Below, piece by piece: positions 1 to 5,862 of a stretch of DNA of 10,559 bases (position 1 is the first letter of the stretch; every line of letters starts with the position of its first letter). The DNA is from an uncultured Beijerinckiaceae bacterium (GTDB lineage: Bacteria > Pseudomonadota > Alphaproteobacteria > Rhizobiales > Beijerinckiaceae), in NCBI GenBank assembly GCA_937863205.1, contig CALMGA010000479.1:1-10559 (forward strand). The letters are read 5' to 3'. Below the pieces are notes generated by a model. The model was not told the origin of the DNA. It did no database searches and saw only the letters and a program-made list of their open reading frames with translations. A program made the translations under genes and the position numbers.

Positions 1-16
1 GACGCGCGAATCAGCG

Positions 17-142
17 ATGGATCCAACCGGTTCCAATCAACTTGCCAAAGTAGTGATAGGATCACGAGTCGTCTACCACGTCACCGGAACATGCCCTAGC
101 TCTGCTTCGAACGGTCGCGAAACGCTGGCAAGTGTCGCGTAG
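17..142 (+). pseudogene. Possible remnant of a small conserved gene with an NQLAK motif
   Basis: An ATG at 17 opens a 41-codon frame that ends at TAG 140-142 and begins MDPTGSNQLAKVVI. From memory, small rhizobial and Methylobacterium-type hypothetical proteins start with a similar DPNQLAK-x-IVDIATG segment. Here the resemblance stops after about 14 residues, at roughly position 57, exactly where a copy of the ATAGGATC repeat starts. The rest of the frame resembles nothing I know. The frame is open upstream to the window edge, so the true start could lie outside. I read it as a truncated fragment; the match is short and could be chance. Confidence 0.25.
53..82 (+). repeat. Divergent copy of the ATAGGATC repeat family
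   Basis: Aligned without gaps to 5833-5862, this stretch matches at 21 of 30 positions. The shared parts are the core ATAGGATC and a following GTCTxCC block at the same spacing. It lies exactly where the NQLAK-type reading frame loses its family resemblance. Because it is short and divergent, common origin with the better copies at 4696 and 5820 is likely but not certain. Confidence 0.4.
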
Positions 143-286
143 ATGTCGGCAAGCGGGCACTCGGTACGAGGGCCGTTGCTTTGCCGCAGTCGCTAGAGCG
201 CGATCAGTTCGGCCCTTTCCACTGTCCACCGCCTGCACGGCGGTCGGAACAGGAAACGGGTCCATTTGCGCGAGACAGGAGTCGTC
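143..286. other. Leader region of the small secreted protein gene; no gene seen
   Basis: No convincing coding region is visible here. A small hairpin lies at 228-244, with arms ACCGCC and GGCGGT around a five-base loop, about 40 bases before the GTG start at 287. It could be a regulatory or leader structure, but six-base arms are not rare in DNA this GC-rich. I see no clear -35/-10 pair. Confidence 0.3.
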
Positions 287-517
287 GTGAAGATCCAAGC
301 CATTTTGTTGAGCGCCGCGATGTGCGCCGCAAACATCACCTCAGCCGGCGCGACCACCGTCCGCCACGCCTGGGTCGCGTTGGATCAGCCGCTCACGGCG
401 CCGATGATGCCCAGCTACACCAAGAAACGCCACAAGCACGTCTACTATGGTATCGGCGGATCCAAGCATCAGACGGCCACCGGTGGCCCCGCAGGTGGCA
501 TCACCAGCCGCCAGTGA
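287..517 (+). CDS. Small secreted hypothetical protein with signal peptide
   Basis: This encodes 76 residues from a GTG at 287. I chose this start because AGGAG at 277-281 lies five bases upstream. A TTG at 266 in the same frame would put seven unneeded residues before the signal peptide. Residues 1-22 (MKIQAILLSAAMCAANITSAGA) form a classic Sec signal: a lysine at position 2, a hydrophobic core and an AxA-like cleavage site after about residue 22. The mature part, about 54 residues, is basic and polar, with a KKRHKH cluster and Gly/Thr/Ser-rich ending. Apart from one cysteine in the signal itself it has no cysteine, and it has no membrane segment. It is presumably periplasmic or secreted. 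I do not recognise the family. The phospholipase D-like gene downstream runs the same way, but the gap is large enough for a separate promoter. Confidence 0.55.
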   Translation: MKIQAILLSAAMCAANITSAGATTVRHAWVALDQPLTAPMMPSYTKKRHKHVYYGIGGSKHQTATGGPAGGITSRQ

Positions 518-570
518 CACGTTCCGCAGGTGTTCACGCTGGACTACCATGAGGACGGGCGTCGCGCCGA

Positions 571-591
571 TCCGACCAACGGTTGGTCGGA
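571..591. promoter_or_regulatory. Near-perfect palindrome, candidate operator upstream of the PLD-chrA operon
   Basis: Ten-base arms TCCGACCAAC (571-580) and GTTGGTCGGA (582-591) are perfect reverse complements around one central G. A dyad of this length with a one-base centre is expected by chance about once in a hundred windows of this size. Such compact palindromes are typical of operators for dimeric repressors such as the TetR family; they are poor terminators because the loop is too small, and no T-tract follows. It lies about 105 bases before the ATG at 698. If translation really begins at the GTG at 530, the site would fall inside the coding region and the operator reading would weaken. 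Confidence 0.45.
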
Positions 592-697
592 CGGCCGCGC
601 CCCTTCGGACCTGAAGCCCGGCAGCACCGCGGACACACGACCGCGCGGAGAAGGTGCCGGTCCACGGCGACTGCATCGGGTGGCGCGCGTTCTGACG

Positions 698-1690
698 ATG
701 CCCGACGACGGCATGGCGCCGGTGGAGCAGTTGATCGCTTCGGCACGGCGGCGGCTCGTCGTCAAGATGTTCACCTTCGACCAGCCGCAACTGGTCGAGG
801 CCGTGCTCGCGGCGCGCCGGCGCGGGGTCTCGACATCCGTTCTCCTCAATCCGGCCAAGGTCAACGGCTTGCGGCTCAACGACGCCACCTTCAAGTCCTT
901 CGACGAGGGGGGTGTGGACGTGCGTTGGAGCAACCCCGCCTTCCTCGTCACCCATGAGAAGTCCGTCGTCGTCGACGACGCGACGGCGCTGATTGCGACC
1001 TTCAACTTCTCGGAGAAGTACTTCTCCCGGACGAGGGACTACGGCGTCCTGGTCGAGGACGCCGCCGCCATTGCCGAAATCAACGCGTGCTTCGACGCCG
1101 ACCGCGCAAGGGCACCCTTCCCCACCGTCGGCGCGCCGTTCGCGGACTATGGCCCACTGGTGTGGAGCGTTCTCAACGCGCGACGCGGCATGGCCGACCT
1201 CATCGACGGCGCCCGGAAGCGCCTTCTGATCCAGCATCCCAAGTTCAACGATCCGGCGATCCTCGACCGCGTGTTGGCCGCGGTCGGTCGCGGGGTCCGC
1301 GTCAAGTACCTTTGCGGAGGACACCACGGTATCGAGGAGTGGGACCTGATGGCCAATCTGAGCAGCCAACGCATCCTCGCGCGGGAAGGGGCGCGCCTGC
1401 GGAGGCAGCATCACCTGCGCTGCCACGCCAAGCTCCTGGTCGCGGACGACGAGGTGGCGCTGCTGGGTTCCATGAACATCGACACCCAAGCCTTCGATCG
1501 CCGCCGCGAACTGGGGGTCGTTTTGGACGAAAGAGTCGTCGTCGACCGATTGGTCGAGCAGTTCAAGCGGGATTGGCGCGACGCCAAACACTACAAGCCC
1601 GCGAACCCGCTGCGGCCCGCGTTGAAGGAGCGCCTCTCCGTTCTTCCGGACGATGCTTGCGGGGACGATCCTGCACTCAGCCATGAGTGA
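698..1690 (+). CDS. Phospholipase D-like protein with two HKD motifs
   Basis: This is a PLD-superfamily phosphodiesterase of 330 residues if started at ATG 698. Two catalytic repeats are complete. The first has H86, K88 and D93 in HEKSVVVD, followed by ATFNFSEKYF. The second has H243, K245 and D250 in HAKLLVAD, followed by GSMNID at 257-262 and the acidic residue of RRELG. In this superfamily the two HxKxxxxD motifs form one active site that cleaves phosphodiesters through a phospho-histidine intermediate; members act on phospholipids, cardiolipin or nucleic acids. No signal peptide or membrane segment is evident, so it is probably cytoplasmic or peripheral. The start is uncertain: the frame is open back to GTG 530 and GTG 680 is also possible, none with a good ribosome site. 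Family resemblance begins at about MPDDGMAPV. The stop overlaps the next gene by eight bases, implying cotranscription with the chromate-type transporter genes. The substrate cannot be inferred. Confidence 0.85.
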   Translation: MPDDGMAPVEQLIASARRRLVVKMFTFDQPQLVEAVLAARRRGVSTSVLLNPAKVNGLRLNDATFKSFDEGGVDVRWSNPAFLVTHEKSVVVDDATALIATFNFSEKYFSRTRDYGVLVEDAAAIAEINACFDADRARAPFPTVGAPFADYGPLVWSVLNARRGMADLIDGARKRLLIQHPKFNDPAILDRVLAAVGRGVRVKYLCGGHHGIEEWDLMANLSSQRILAREGARLRRQHHLRCHAKLLVADDEVALLGSMNIDTQAFDRRRELGVVLDERVVVDRLVEQFKRDWRDAKHYKPANPLRPALKERLSVLPDDACGDDPALSHE

Positions 1691-2294
1691 ACGGGAACGC
1701 CTCGGCGACGTCGGGGGCTGGCGGACGATCGATCCGGGCGCGCCGCGGCACGGGACCCGGATCCGTGAAATCCTCCGCCTCGCATGGACGTTCAACGTCG
1801 TGTCGCTCGAAAGCTTCGGCGGAGGACTCGGCGCCTGGATCCGCCAACTCGTCGTGGTCGAGAAGCGTTGGCTGAGCGAAGAGGAGTACCTGAGCGCCGC
1901 CACGCTCTGCCAAGTGCTGCCCGGCGCCAACCAGCTCAACATGGCGGTGTTCGTCGGCACACGCCGCGAGGGCGCCCCAGGCGCCGTCGCCGCTGTCTGC
2001 GGCCTGGTCGTCCTCCCGGCGCTCCTCGCCGTTTCGCTGGGCGGAGCGCTCGAAATCGTGAGGAGCGTCGCGCCCCTGAAGCACGCGCTCGCGGGCATGG
2101 CGGCGGCGTCCGCGGGCTTGGCGCTCTCCGTCGCCGCGCGCCAAGGCCGCCATCTGCTCGCCAGCCCGTTCCCGATCCTGCTGGCCGCATCGACGATGCT
2201 GCTGGTGCTCGCCTTCCGCGTGCCCCTTTGGGCGACGCTGCCGGTGTGCGGCGTGCCGGGCTGCTGGTGGGCTTGGAGGAGCGGCCGCCGATGA
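1683..2294 (+). CDS. chrA: CHR-family chromate transporter, N-terminal-type half
   Basis: A 203-residue short-chain CHR (ChrA) membrane protein. After a hydrophilic leader of about 30 residues comes the family signature, SFGGGLGAWIRQLVVVEKRWLS at about 44-65, then QVLPGANQLNMAVFVG at 77-92. Hydrophobic helices follow at about 103-122, 134-150 and 162-185. In two-gene CHR systems, separate half-size proteins with opposite topology are thought to form one transporter; characterised ChrA proteins export chromate, but many CHR homologues have no tested substrate. The ATG at 1683 overlaps the end of the PLD-like gene by eight bases. The stop overlaps the next ATG by four bases (ATGA), indicating translational coupling. 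The first half has PGA where the partner has PGP. The C-terminus is Trp/Arg-rich (CWWAWRSGRR). The family call is firm; chromate as the substrate is not. Confidence 0.85.
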   Translation: MSERERLGDVGGWRTIDPGAPRHGTRIREILRLAWTFNVVSLESFGGGLGAWIRQLVVVEKRWLSEEEYLSAATLCQVLPGANQLNMAVFVGTRREGAPGAVAAVCGLVVLPALLAVSLGGALEIVRSVAPLKHALAGMAAASAGLALSVAARQGRHLLASPFPILLAASTMLLVLAFRVPLWATLPVCGVPGCWWAWRSGRR

Positions 2295-2809
2295 GCCGAT
2301 CGCCGCACATCGCCCAGGTGTTCGCCGTCAGTTCGCTGCTATCGTTCGGCGGCACCAATGCCGTCGTGCCATACCTGCGGCGCGAGGTGGTGGTCGACAA
2401 CGCCTGGGTGACGGATACCGGTTTCGCGGAGGCCTACGCCCTGGCTCAGGTGACACCCGGCCCGAGCACCACGATCGTCACGCTGCTCGGCTACCAAGCG
2501 GGCGGTACTACGGGTGCCCTGGTCGCCACGGTCGCGATGATACTTCCTTCCTGCGCGCTCGCCTTCGCGTGCGCCCGTCTGTGGCAGCGCACCGGCGCAG
2601 CCGCATGGCACAAGGTCCTTGAAAGGGGTTTGGAACCCGTTGGCGTCGGACTGATCGGGTCCGCCGGCATCGTGCTCGCCCGTGCGGTCGACCACGGCGC
2701 GTCCGCTTGGCTCATCACGGTGGCGGCCTGCGCGGCGCTGGCCACCACCGAAGTCCATCCGCTGCTCATCATCACGATGGGCGGCCTCGCGGGCCTAGTC
2801 GGGCCATGA
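2291..2809 (+). CDS. chrA: CHR-family chromate transporter, C-terminal-type half
   Basis: A 172-residue partner of the preceding gene. The signature SFGGTNAVVPYLRREVVVDNAWV lies at about 18-40, and AQVTPGPSTTIVTLLGYQAGG with the conserved PGP lies at about 52-72. Hydrophobic helices follow at about 75-96, 116-130, 138-152 and 158-171. The length is normal for a short-chain CHR protein. It starts inside the stop codon of the upstream half (ATGA overlap), so the two chains are probably made in equal amounts and assemble as a heterodimer in the inner membrane. No ChrB-type regulator is seen nearby. The role is presumably oxyanion export (chromate or a related anion); the exact substrate is unknown. 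Confidence 0.85.
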   Translation: MSRSPHIAQVFAVSSLLSFGGTNAVVPYLRREVVVDNAWVTDTGFAEAYALAQVTPGPSTTIVTLLGYQAGGTTGALVATVAMILPSCALAFACARLWQRTGAAAWHKVLERGLEPVGVGLIGSAGIVLARAVDHGASAWLITVAACAALATTEVHPLLIITMGGLAGLVGP

Positions 2810-3219
2810 CACCTGCCACGGGCATCCAGTCGCGAGCGCTTAGAAGGCAAACCATCGGTTGCTCCCCATCTCTCTCCTGACCAGACTCCATCACGATGAA
2901 CTCGTCGGCGTACTGGTCATCCGTTCCCTAAGCAATGTCGACGGTCGAACCTGTCGAGATGCAAGTCCGCTGAAGTACCGCGAGAGTGACGCATGACAAA
3001 GATCTTTGGCCGAGCCACTGGTCACTGCCACCATTCGGCTGCGGAAATTGACGGTCCCCGCGTTCGGCAAGGCCGGCGCCGATGGGACGGACGCGGCGAC
3101 GATCTTGCCGCTCCATGTTGACGAGGGACTGTGAAGGCGCGGAAGAGCCTCGCCGATCGACTGCGTGAGAACCTCGATCCGCAAGCCGGATCGACCTGTC
3201 GCCCGTGCGGCGCGATTAG
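2810..3219. other. 410-base stretch with no recognisable gene
   Basis: Open frames here are short, lack ribosome sites and resemble no family I know, on either strand. Downstream lies the tail of a transposase whose frame is closed by a TAG at 3217-3219. The interval is therefore best read as decayed DNA between the operon and an insertion-sequence remnant. No clear intrinsic terminator for the operon is seen. A 12-base palindrome at 2997-3008 is within chance expectation. Confidence 0.4.
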
Positions 3220-3387
3220 GATGTCCACACCCTGAAGGTCGAGCTCGTCCATCAGCGGCGATGGACCACCCGGGACGAGGCTCGACGCGACCTGTTCGCC
3301 TACGTCGAGAGCTACTATAATCTGCAGCGCATCCACTCGGCTAACGGCTGTATCACGCCCGAACAAGCCGAGCGGATAGCGAGCTAA
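3220..3387 (+). pseudogene. C-terminal remnant of an IS3-family transposase (OrfB)
   Basis: Fifty-five codons ending at TAA 3385-3387 encode DVHTLKVELVHQRRW, then RDEARRDLFAYVESYYN, IHSANGCITPEQAE. This is the well-known C-terminal end of IS3-family OrfB integrases: an HTLK-ELV block, the R-A-D-F-Y-IE-YYN helix containing the last catalytic Glu region, and RIHSALGYxTP. A stop codon (TAG 3217-3219) immediately precedes the homologous part. The rest of the transposase, including the first two catalytic Asp residues, is absent, so the protein is inactive. Changes such as A-L-G-Y to A-N-G-C in the terminal motif suggest long decay. Family-level identification is firm; the subgroup is not resolved. 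Confidence 0.8.
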
Positions 3388-3580
3388 ACCCCGTGTCCAC
3401 GAAATAAGGGAGGATCACAGTCCCAACGACGTTCCGCTATCAGACAGCTAAGTCAGGCCGGCTGGCGTGATCCGACGCAGTTTTTCTGACAGACGCCGCG
3501 ACGCAGATAATCCCGCGGTGCCGCCCCAATCCGGATCGGGTCCGTGGGTGGCCCGACTTGTTTGAAGGGAGCTTGGCAGC
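3388..3580. other. Probable IS3 right-end relic and dps downstream region
   Basis: Just after the transposase stop, TGTCCACGAAAT (about 3394-3405) followed by GGGAGGATCAC resembles the kind of terminal inverted repeat found 10-30 bases beyond OrfB in many IS3 elements. No matching left end is visible upstream, so the element is truncated. The remainder, up to the dps stop codon at 3581, holds no gene. I find no convincing hairpin-plus-T-tract terminator for dps. Confidence 0.35.
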
Positions 3581-4135
3581 TCAGCGCTTGCCTCTGTCGT
3601 CGCCGTCCCGCATCTCGCCCCTCGGCTCTTGCACGAAGGCCTCGAGGAACCATAGCTGCTTGTCGACCGCGCGCGAGATCTCCGTGAACAGGTCGGCCGT
3701 GTCGGGTTCGCCGGCCTCGTCGGCGCCGTGGATGCCCTCGCGCACCGCATTCGCGTAAACGGCGTAGCGGTCCGTCAGCGCGGCGAGATGGTCGCCGATT
3801 TTGTAGATGTCCATGGGATAGGCGGCCAGCTTCGACCCAGCCGCGATCGCCTGCGTGGTGCCGCGCGCGGTGCCGCCGAGCTGCACGATGCGCTCGGCCA
3901 CCTTGTCATTGAGGTCGTCCAACTGATCGCGGAAGCCGTCGAGCATCATGTGGATGCCGATGAACTCCGGCCCCTTCAGATCCCAGTGCGCCTGCTTGAT
4001 GACCAGGGCGAGGTCAAGGCCGTCGACGAGCCTGGATTGGAGCGTTTGCAGGGCGAACTGCTTGGCCTTGCCGTCAGTGGCATTGCGCGTGCGATGCATT
4101 TTGATGGCGACCTCTGCCGGCATGGACGTGCTCAT
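3581..4135 (-). CDS. dps: Dps, DNA-binding miniferritin (starvation/oxidative stress protection)
   Basis: A 184-residue Dps-family protein. Dps forms a dodecameric shell that oxidises Fe(II), preferably with hydrogen peroxide, stores iron and binds the nucleoid. The ferroxidase ligands are all present with the family spacing: H50 and W51 in QAHWDLKG, H62 and D66 in IHMMLDG, and D77 and E81 in NDKVAER. A basic N-terminal tail (KMHRTRN, residues 12-18) and a charged C-terminal tail (PRGEMRDGDDRGKR) are the kind that contact DNA. The length is slightly above the usual 165-180. ATG at 4135 is preceded on the minus strand by GGAG (4146-4149) with ten bases spacing; an internal Met at residue 5 is a weaker alternative. 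It is transcribed alone, against its neighbours. The large palindromic element begins only 27 bases upstream, so the promoter must lie within or beside it. No OxyR- or Fur-type site could be identified by eye. Confidence 0.93.
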   Translation of the reverse strand: MSTSMPAEVAIKMHRTRNATDGKAKQFALQTLQSRLVDGLDLALVIKQAHWDLKGPEFIGIHMMLDGFRDQLDDLNDKVAERIVQLGGTARGTTQAIAAGSKLAAYPMDIYKIGDHLAALTDRYAVYANAVREGIHGADEAGEPDTADLFTEISRAVDKQLWFLEAFVQEPRGEMRDGDDRGKR

Positions 4136-4162
4136 TGGATCATTGCTCCGTGGGTGTTGACG

Positions 4163-4262
4163 CTAGAGCATCGGACCCGATACCGGATCCGATGCTCTAT
4201 TTCTGTGTGCCGCATCGGAGTTATCCGAAAACCGCTGCGTACCTTTCGGTCCGATGTTCTAG
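4163..4262. repeat. Two-hairpin palindromic element of rhizobial/RIME type
   Basis: The outer ends CTAGAGCATCGGA (4163-4175) and TCCGATGTTCTAG (4250-4262) are inverted copies with one mismatch. Inside are two hairpins. The first has perfect 12-base arms, TAGAGCATCGGA (4164-4175) and TCCGATGCTCTA (4188-4199), around a 12-base centre. The second pairs CATCGGA (4213-4219) with TCCGATG (4250-4256), and CCGAAA (4225-4230) with TTTCGG (4244-4249). Elements starting TAGAGCAT and ending ATGCTCTA are dispersed between genes in many Hyphomicrobiales genomes, so this is very probably one member of a multicopy intergenic family. It lies 27 bases upstream of dps and could affect its transcription or mRNA stability; that role is inference. 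Confidence 0.8.
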
Positions 4263-4695
4263 TGTTCGACCGACCTTGGTTCCGCGCCACGCGCCATGGC
4301 CGTCACCGTGGAGATGGCGGAGGCGGCCCTCCGGCGCCGAGTCACAAAGCCAAGTCGGTCCGGGAAGCTAGACGCTCCAATGCCGCTCAGGCAGACATCT
4401 ACTCATCCTATGACGGACACTCACAGGATGGGGCAGGGATCGAATGAAACCCGCCATCGGCATGCGGTTGCCAATGCCGCACGCAGCCGATTGAGGCGCG
4501 TTTCCGAGACGGTCGCATCCGAACCCATGTCTCTGATCGAAAAACGGAACGGCGCGGTGCCTCGCCCCTGTGACCCGCGCCAGGAGGTCGCTCAACGACG
4601 AGCGCCTCAACCGATGGGACCACGTCATCGAAAAGCGCTTCGGCGCCGGCGTCCATTTCCGACAACGACCGCGCGTGGCCTTCCACGCCGACGAG
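4263..4695. other. 433-base interval with no recognisable gene; contains one inverted repeat copy
   Basis: Frames on both strands are open by virtue of high GC but lack ribosome sites and any family resemblance. One frame (4570-4755, containing RSLNDERLNRWDHVIEKRFGAGV) looks protein-like in composition and might be a relic, but I cannot name it. It runs into the repeat copy at 4696 and ends just after it. The only structured element inside is the inverted repeat copy at 4388-4433. Confidence 0.4.
4388..4433 (-). repeat. Inverted copy of the CATAGGATC repeat family
   Basis: Positions 4388-4415 match the reverse complement of 5832-5859 at 24 of 28 bases, and the reverse complement of 4708-4735 also at 24 of 28. 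Extending to 4433 against copy 5814-5859 gives 35 of 46. The ends CAGGCAGAC and ATCCTATGACG are exact. Together with the direct copy at 4696-4738 it bounds a segment of about 348 bases between inverted repeats, as in a small non-autonomous element. Read on the minus strand, the frame corresponding to VIGSEDVCL in the other copies carries two stop codons, so this copy is not coding. Confidence 0.65.
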
Positions 4696-4738
4696 GCTGG
4701 GAGGCGGCCTCATAGGATCAGAAGACGTCTGCCTGACC
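4696..4738 (+). repeat. Direct copy 1 of the CATAGGATC repeat family
   Basis: This 43-base segment aligns without gaps to 5820-5862 (offset 1124) with 38 of 43 identities; differences are at 4703, 4704, 4709, 4720 and 4736. It contains CATAGGATC, GAAGACGTCTGCCTG and GCTGGGA at fixed spacing. In one frame both copies read [13 protein letters not shown], one of the five differences is synonymous, and none introduces a stop. The SDR pseudogene's recognisable homology begins immediately after it, at about 4740, so the repeat marks the truncation point of that gene. Confidence 0.75.
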
Positions 4739-4739
4739 A

Positions 4740-5231
4740 GTCCGCGGCCACCTAGCCGAGCGGATGTCGGGCTGCGACGTCATCCTCTTCACGGCCGGTG
4801 CGGGCAGCGCCGACGATAACGCGATGACGGAAGCGATCGACGGCGACGGGTTGACCAAGTCGATCGCCGCCGCGAAGCTGTCCGGCGTACGGCGCTTCAT
4901 CCTCATATCTGTGTTCCCCGAGGAGGGAGGCGGACGAGCCGTGGACGAGGGTCTCGAGCATTACGTCGCGGTGAAGAAGCGGACCGACGTTGAGCTCGCG
5001 CGGACGGATCTGGATTGGGTTCATCCTGCGCCCGTCCTCGTTGAAGGACGATCCGGGCGTCGGAACGGTGGACCTCGAACCCGCGCAGTTCCATACCGAT
5101 CTGCGTCGGGAAGACGTGGCGGCTACGATCGCGGAGTTGGTGCACGTGCCGGCCGTTCGGCGGAAGACCTGGAGCTCACCGGAGGCCCCACACTGATCCG
5201 GCAGGCAGCGGCGGCACTGGCCGATGGATGA
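4740..5231 (+). pseudogene. Truncated, frameshifted NAD(P)-binding SDR-family oxidoreductase
   Basis: Family resemblance starts at VRGHLAERMSGCDVILFTAGAGS and continues through EAIDGDGLTKSIAAAKLSGVRRFILISVF, then LEHYVAVKKRTDVELARTDLDW. These are features of atypical SDR/NmrA-like NAD(P)H-binding proteins such as the YwnB type. The first 40-50 residues, including the GxxGxxG dinucleotide loop, are missing: an in-frame TGA at 4734-4736 lies directly upstream, inside the adjoining repeat. At about 5018-5021 an extra base shifts the frame; the next homologous part (ILRPSSLKDDPGVGTVDLEPAQFHTDLRREDVAATIAELVH) is one frame over. At about 5166-5169 a missing base restores the first frame for LELTGGPTLIRQAAAALADG and the stop at 5229-5231. 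Without its cofactor loop and with two shifts, it cannot give a working enzyme. Confidence 0.8.
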
Positions 5232-5508
5232 GTCGCCTTCCGTCGTCCTTCGGGCAACCTGCTCCGAAGGGATGCGATCAGGCAATCATCCTACTGTAGC
5301 CCGACCTCCGCCGACACCGTGTAAGCAAATCGGCGGTGGATCTTGTCGTGGTCGCGGACGCGCTCCGGATCGCCCGGTGGGGAGGTCGCGACGGCGCCGG
5401 ACAGCCCCGCCTCGACGCGTGGACGTTGGCGTCATGGCTCGGCCGCGATTGTTGCCGTGGGTGTGACGCGAAACGGTGGAACCATAACTGCGGAGGAAGG
5501 CGCTTGCG
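5232..5508. other. Intergenic region between two pseudogenes; nothing recognised
   Basis: No gene, structured RNA or long dyad is evident. GGAGG at 5492-5496 is a good ribosome site that still sits in front of the decayed LysR start at 5509, suggesting that the regulator's own leader is preserved. Other frames here lack starts with ribosome sites or family resemblance. Confidence 0.35.
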
Positions 5509-5765
5509 GTGGAGTGGAGCGACATAAGATTGTTCCGGCTGGTCGCCAGGTGCGGCCAACTGGCCGGCGCCTCGCGCCTGCTCGGCATGGACCATTCGAC
5601 CATCAGCCGGCGGATCGGACGGCGGAGGAGGACTTGGGCATCGCCCTGCTCGCCCATGTCGGCCGTAGACTCAGCCTGAACGAGGAAGGCGACAAGCTCC
5701 TCGCCGCGGCGGAGAAGCACCAGTCCCGGGGCGTCTTCAGGCCTACTGGCAAATGGGTTTGCTGA
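5509..5765 (+). pseudogene. LysR-family regulator remnant, frameshifted and C-terminally truncated
   Basis: From GTG 5509, with GGAGG at 5492-5496, the sequence reads VEWSDIRLFRLVARCGQLAGASRLLGMDHSTISRRIG. This is the typical LysR winged-helix start, with the recognition helix around LLGMDHSTISRRI (residues 25-37). A frameshift between about 5617 and 5625 moves the continuation one frame over: EEDLGIALLAHVGRRLSLNEEGDKLLAAAEK, the wing and first linker residues of LysR proteins. Homology ends near 5720 and the frame stops at 5763-5765. The entire effector-binding domain of about 200 residues is missing. LysR proteins often control a neighbouring catabolic operon, so this may be the dead former regulator of the dehydrogenase operon at 5987 or of the broken SDR gene; that link is inference. 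Confidence 0.8.
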
Positions 5766-5819
5766 CTTTGGCAGTCCAGCGCGGCGATGCACGAAGTGGC
5801 GGGAGCTGGCGATCCGCAT

Positions 5820-5862
5820 GCTGGGACTCGGCGTCATAGGATCGGAAGACGTCTGCCTGGCC
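5820..5862 (+). repeat. Direct copy 2 of the CATAGGATC repeat family
   Basis: Matches 4696-4738 at 38 of 43 bases. Its frame is the best preserved of the family. It reads on from an open stretch beginning near 5775: [33 protein letters not shown]. This raises the possibility that the repeat is a fragment of a once-coding sequence, although I do not recognise the protein. It lies between the broken LysR gene and the leader of the dehydrogenase operon. Confidence 0.75.

Noticed and set aside
341..2308. A 655-codon open frame on the minus strand opposite the PLD and CHR genes
   Set aside because: It is the antisense shadow of GC-rich genes whose plus-strand proteins have full catalytic and family motifs; the antisense protein is rich in Arg/Ala/Pro with no family resemblance.
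2997..3008. 12-base perfect palindrome CAAAGATCTTTG
   Set aside because: About two or three six-base-arm palindromes without a loop are expected by chance in a window of this size, and it is not placed in front of any gene.
2891..3184. A 97-codon minus-strand frame between the CHR genes and the IS3 remnant
   Set aside because: No ribosome site, no recognisable motif, and a Ser/Arg-rich composition typical of non-coding frames.
3228..3387. Intact IS3 element
   Set aside because: Only the last 55 codons of OrfB remain, no OrfA or left inverted repeat is visible, and a stop codon directly precedes the fragment.
4570..4755. A 61-residue open frame containing NDERLNRWDHVIEKRFGAGV
   Set aside because: Protein-like in part, but with no clear start signal and no known family, and it runs through the repeat copy at 4696 before ending. 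Kept only as a possible relic in the region note.
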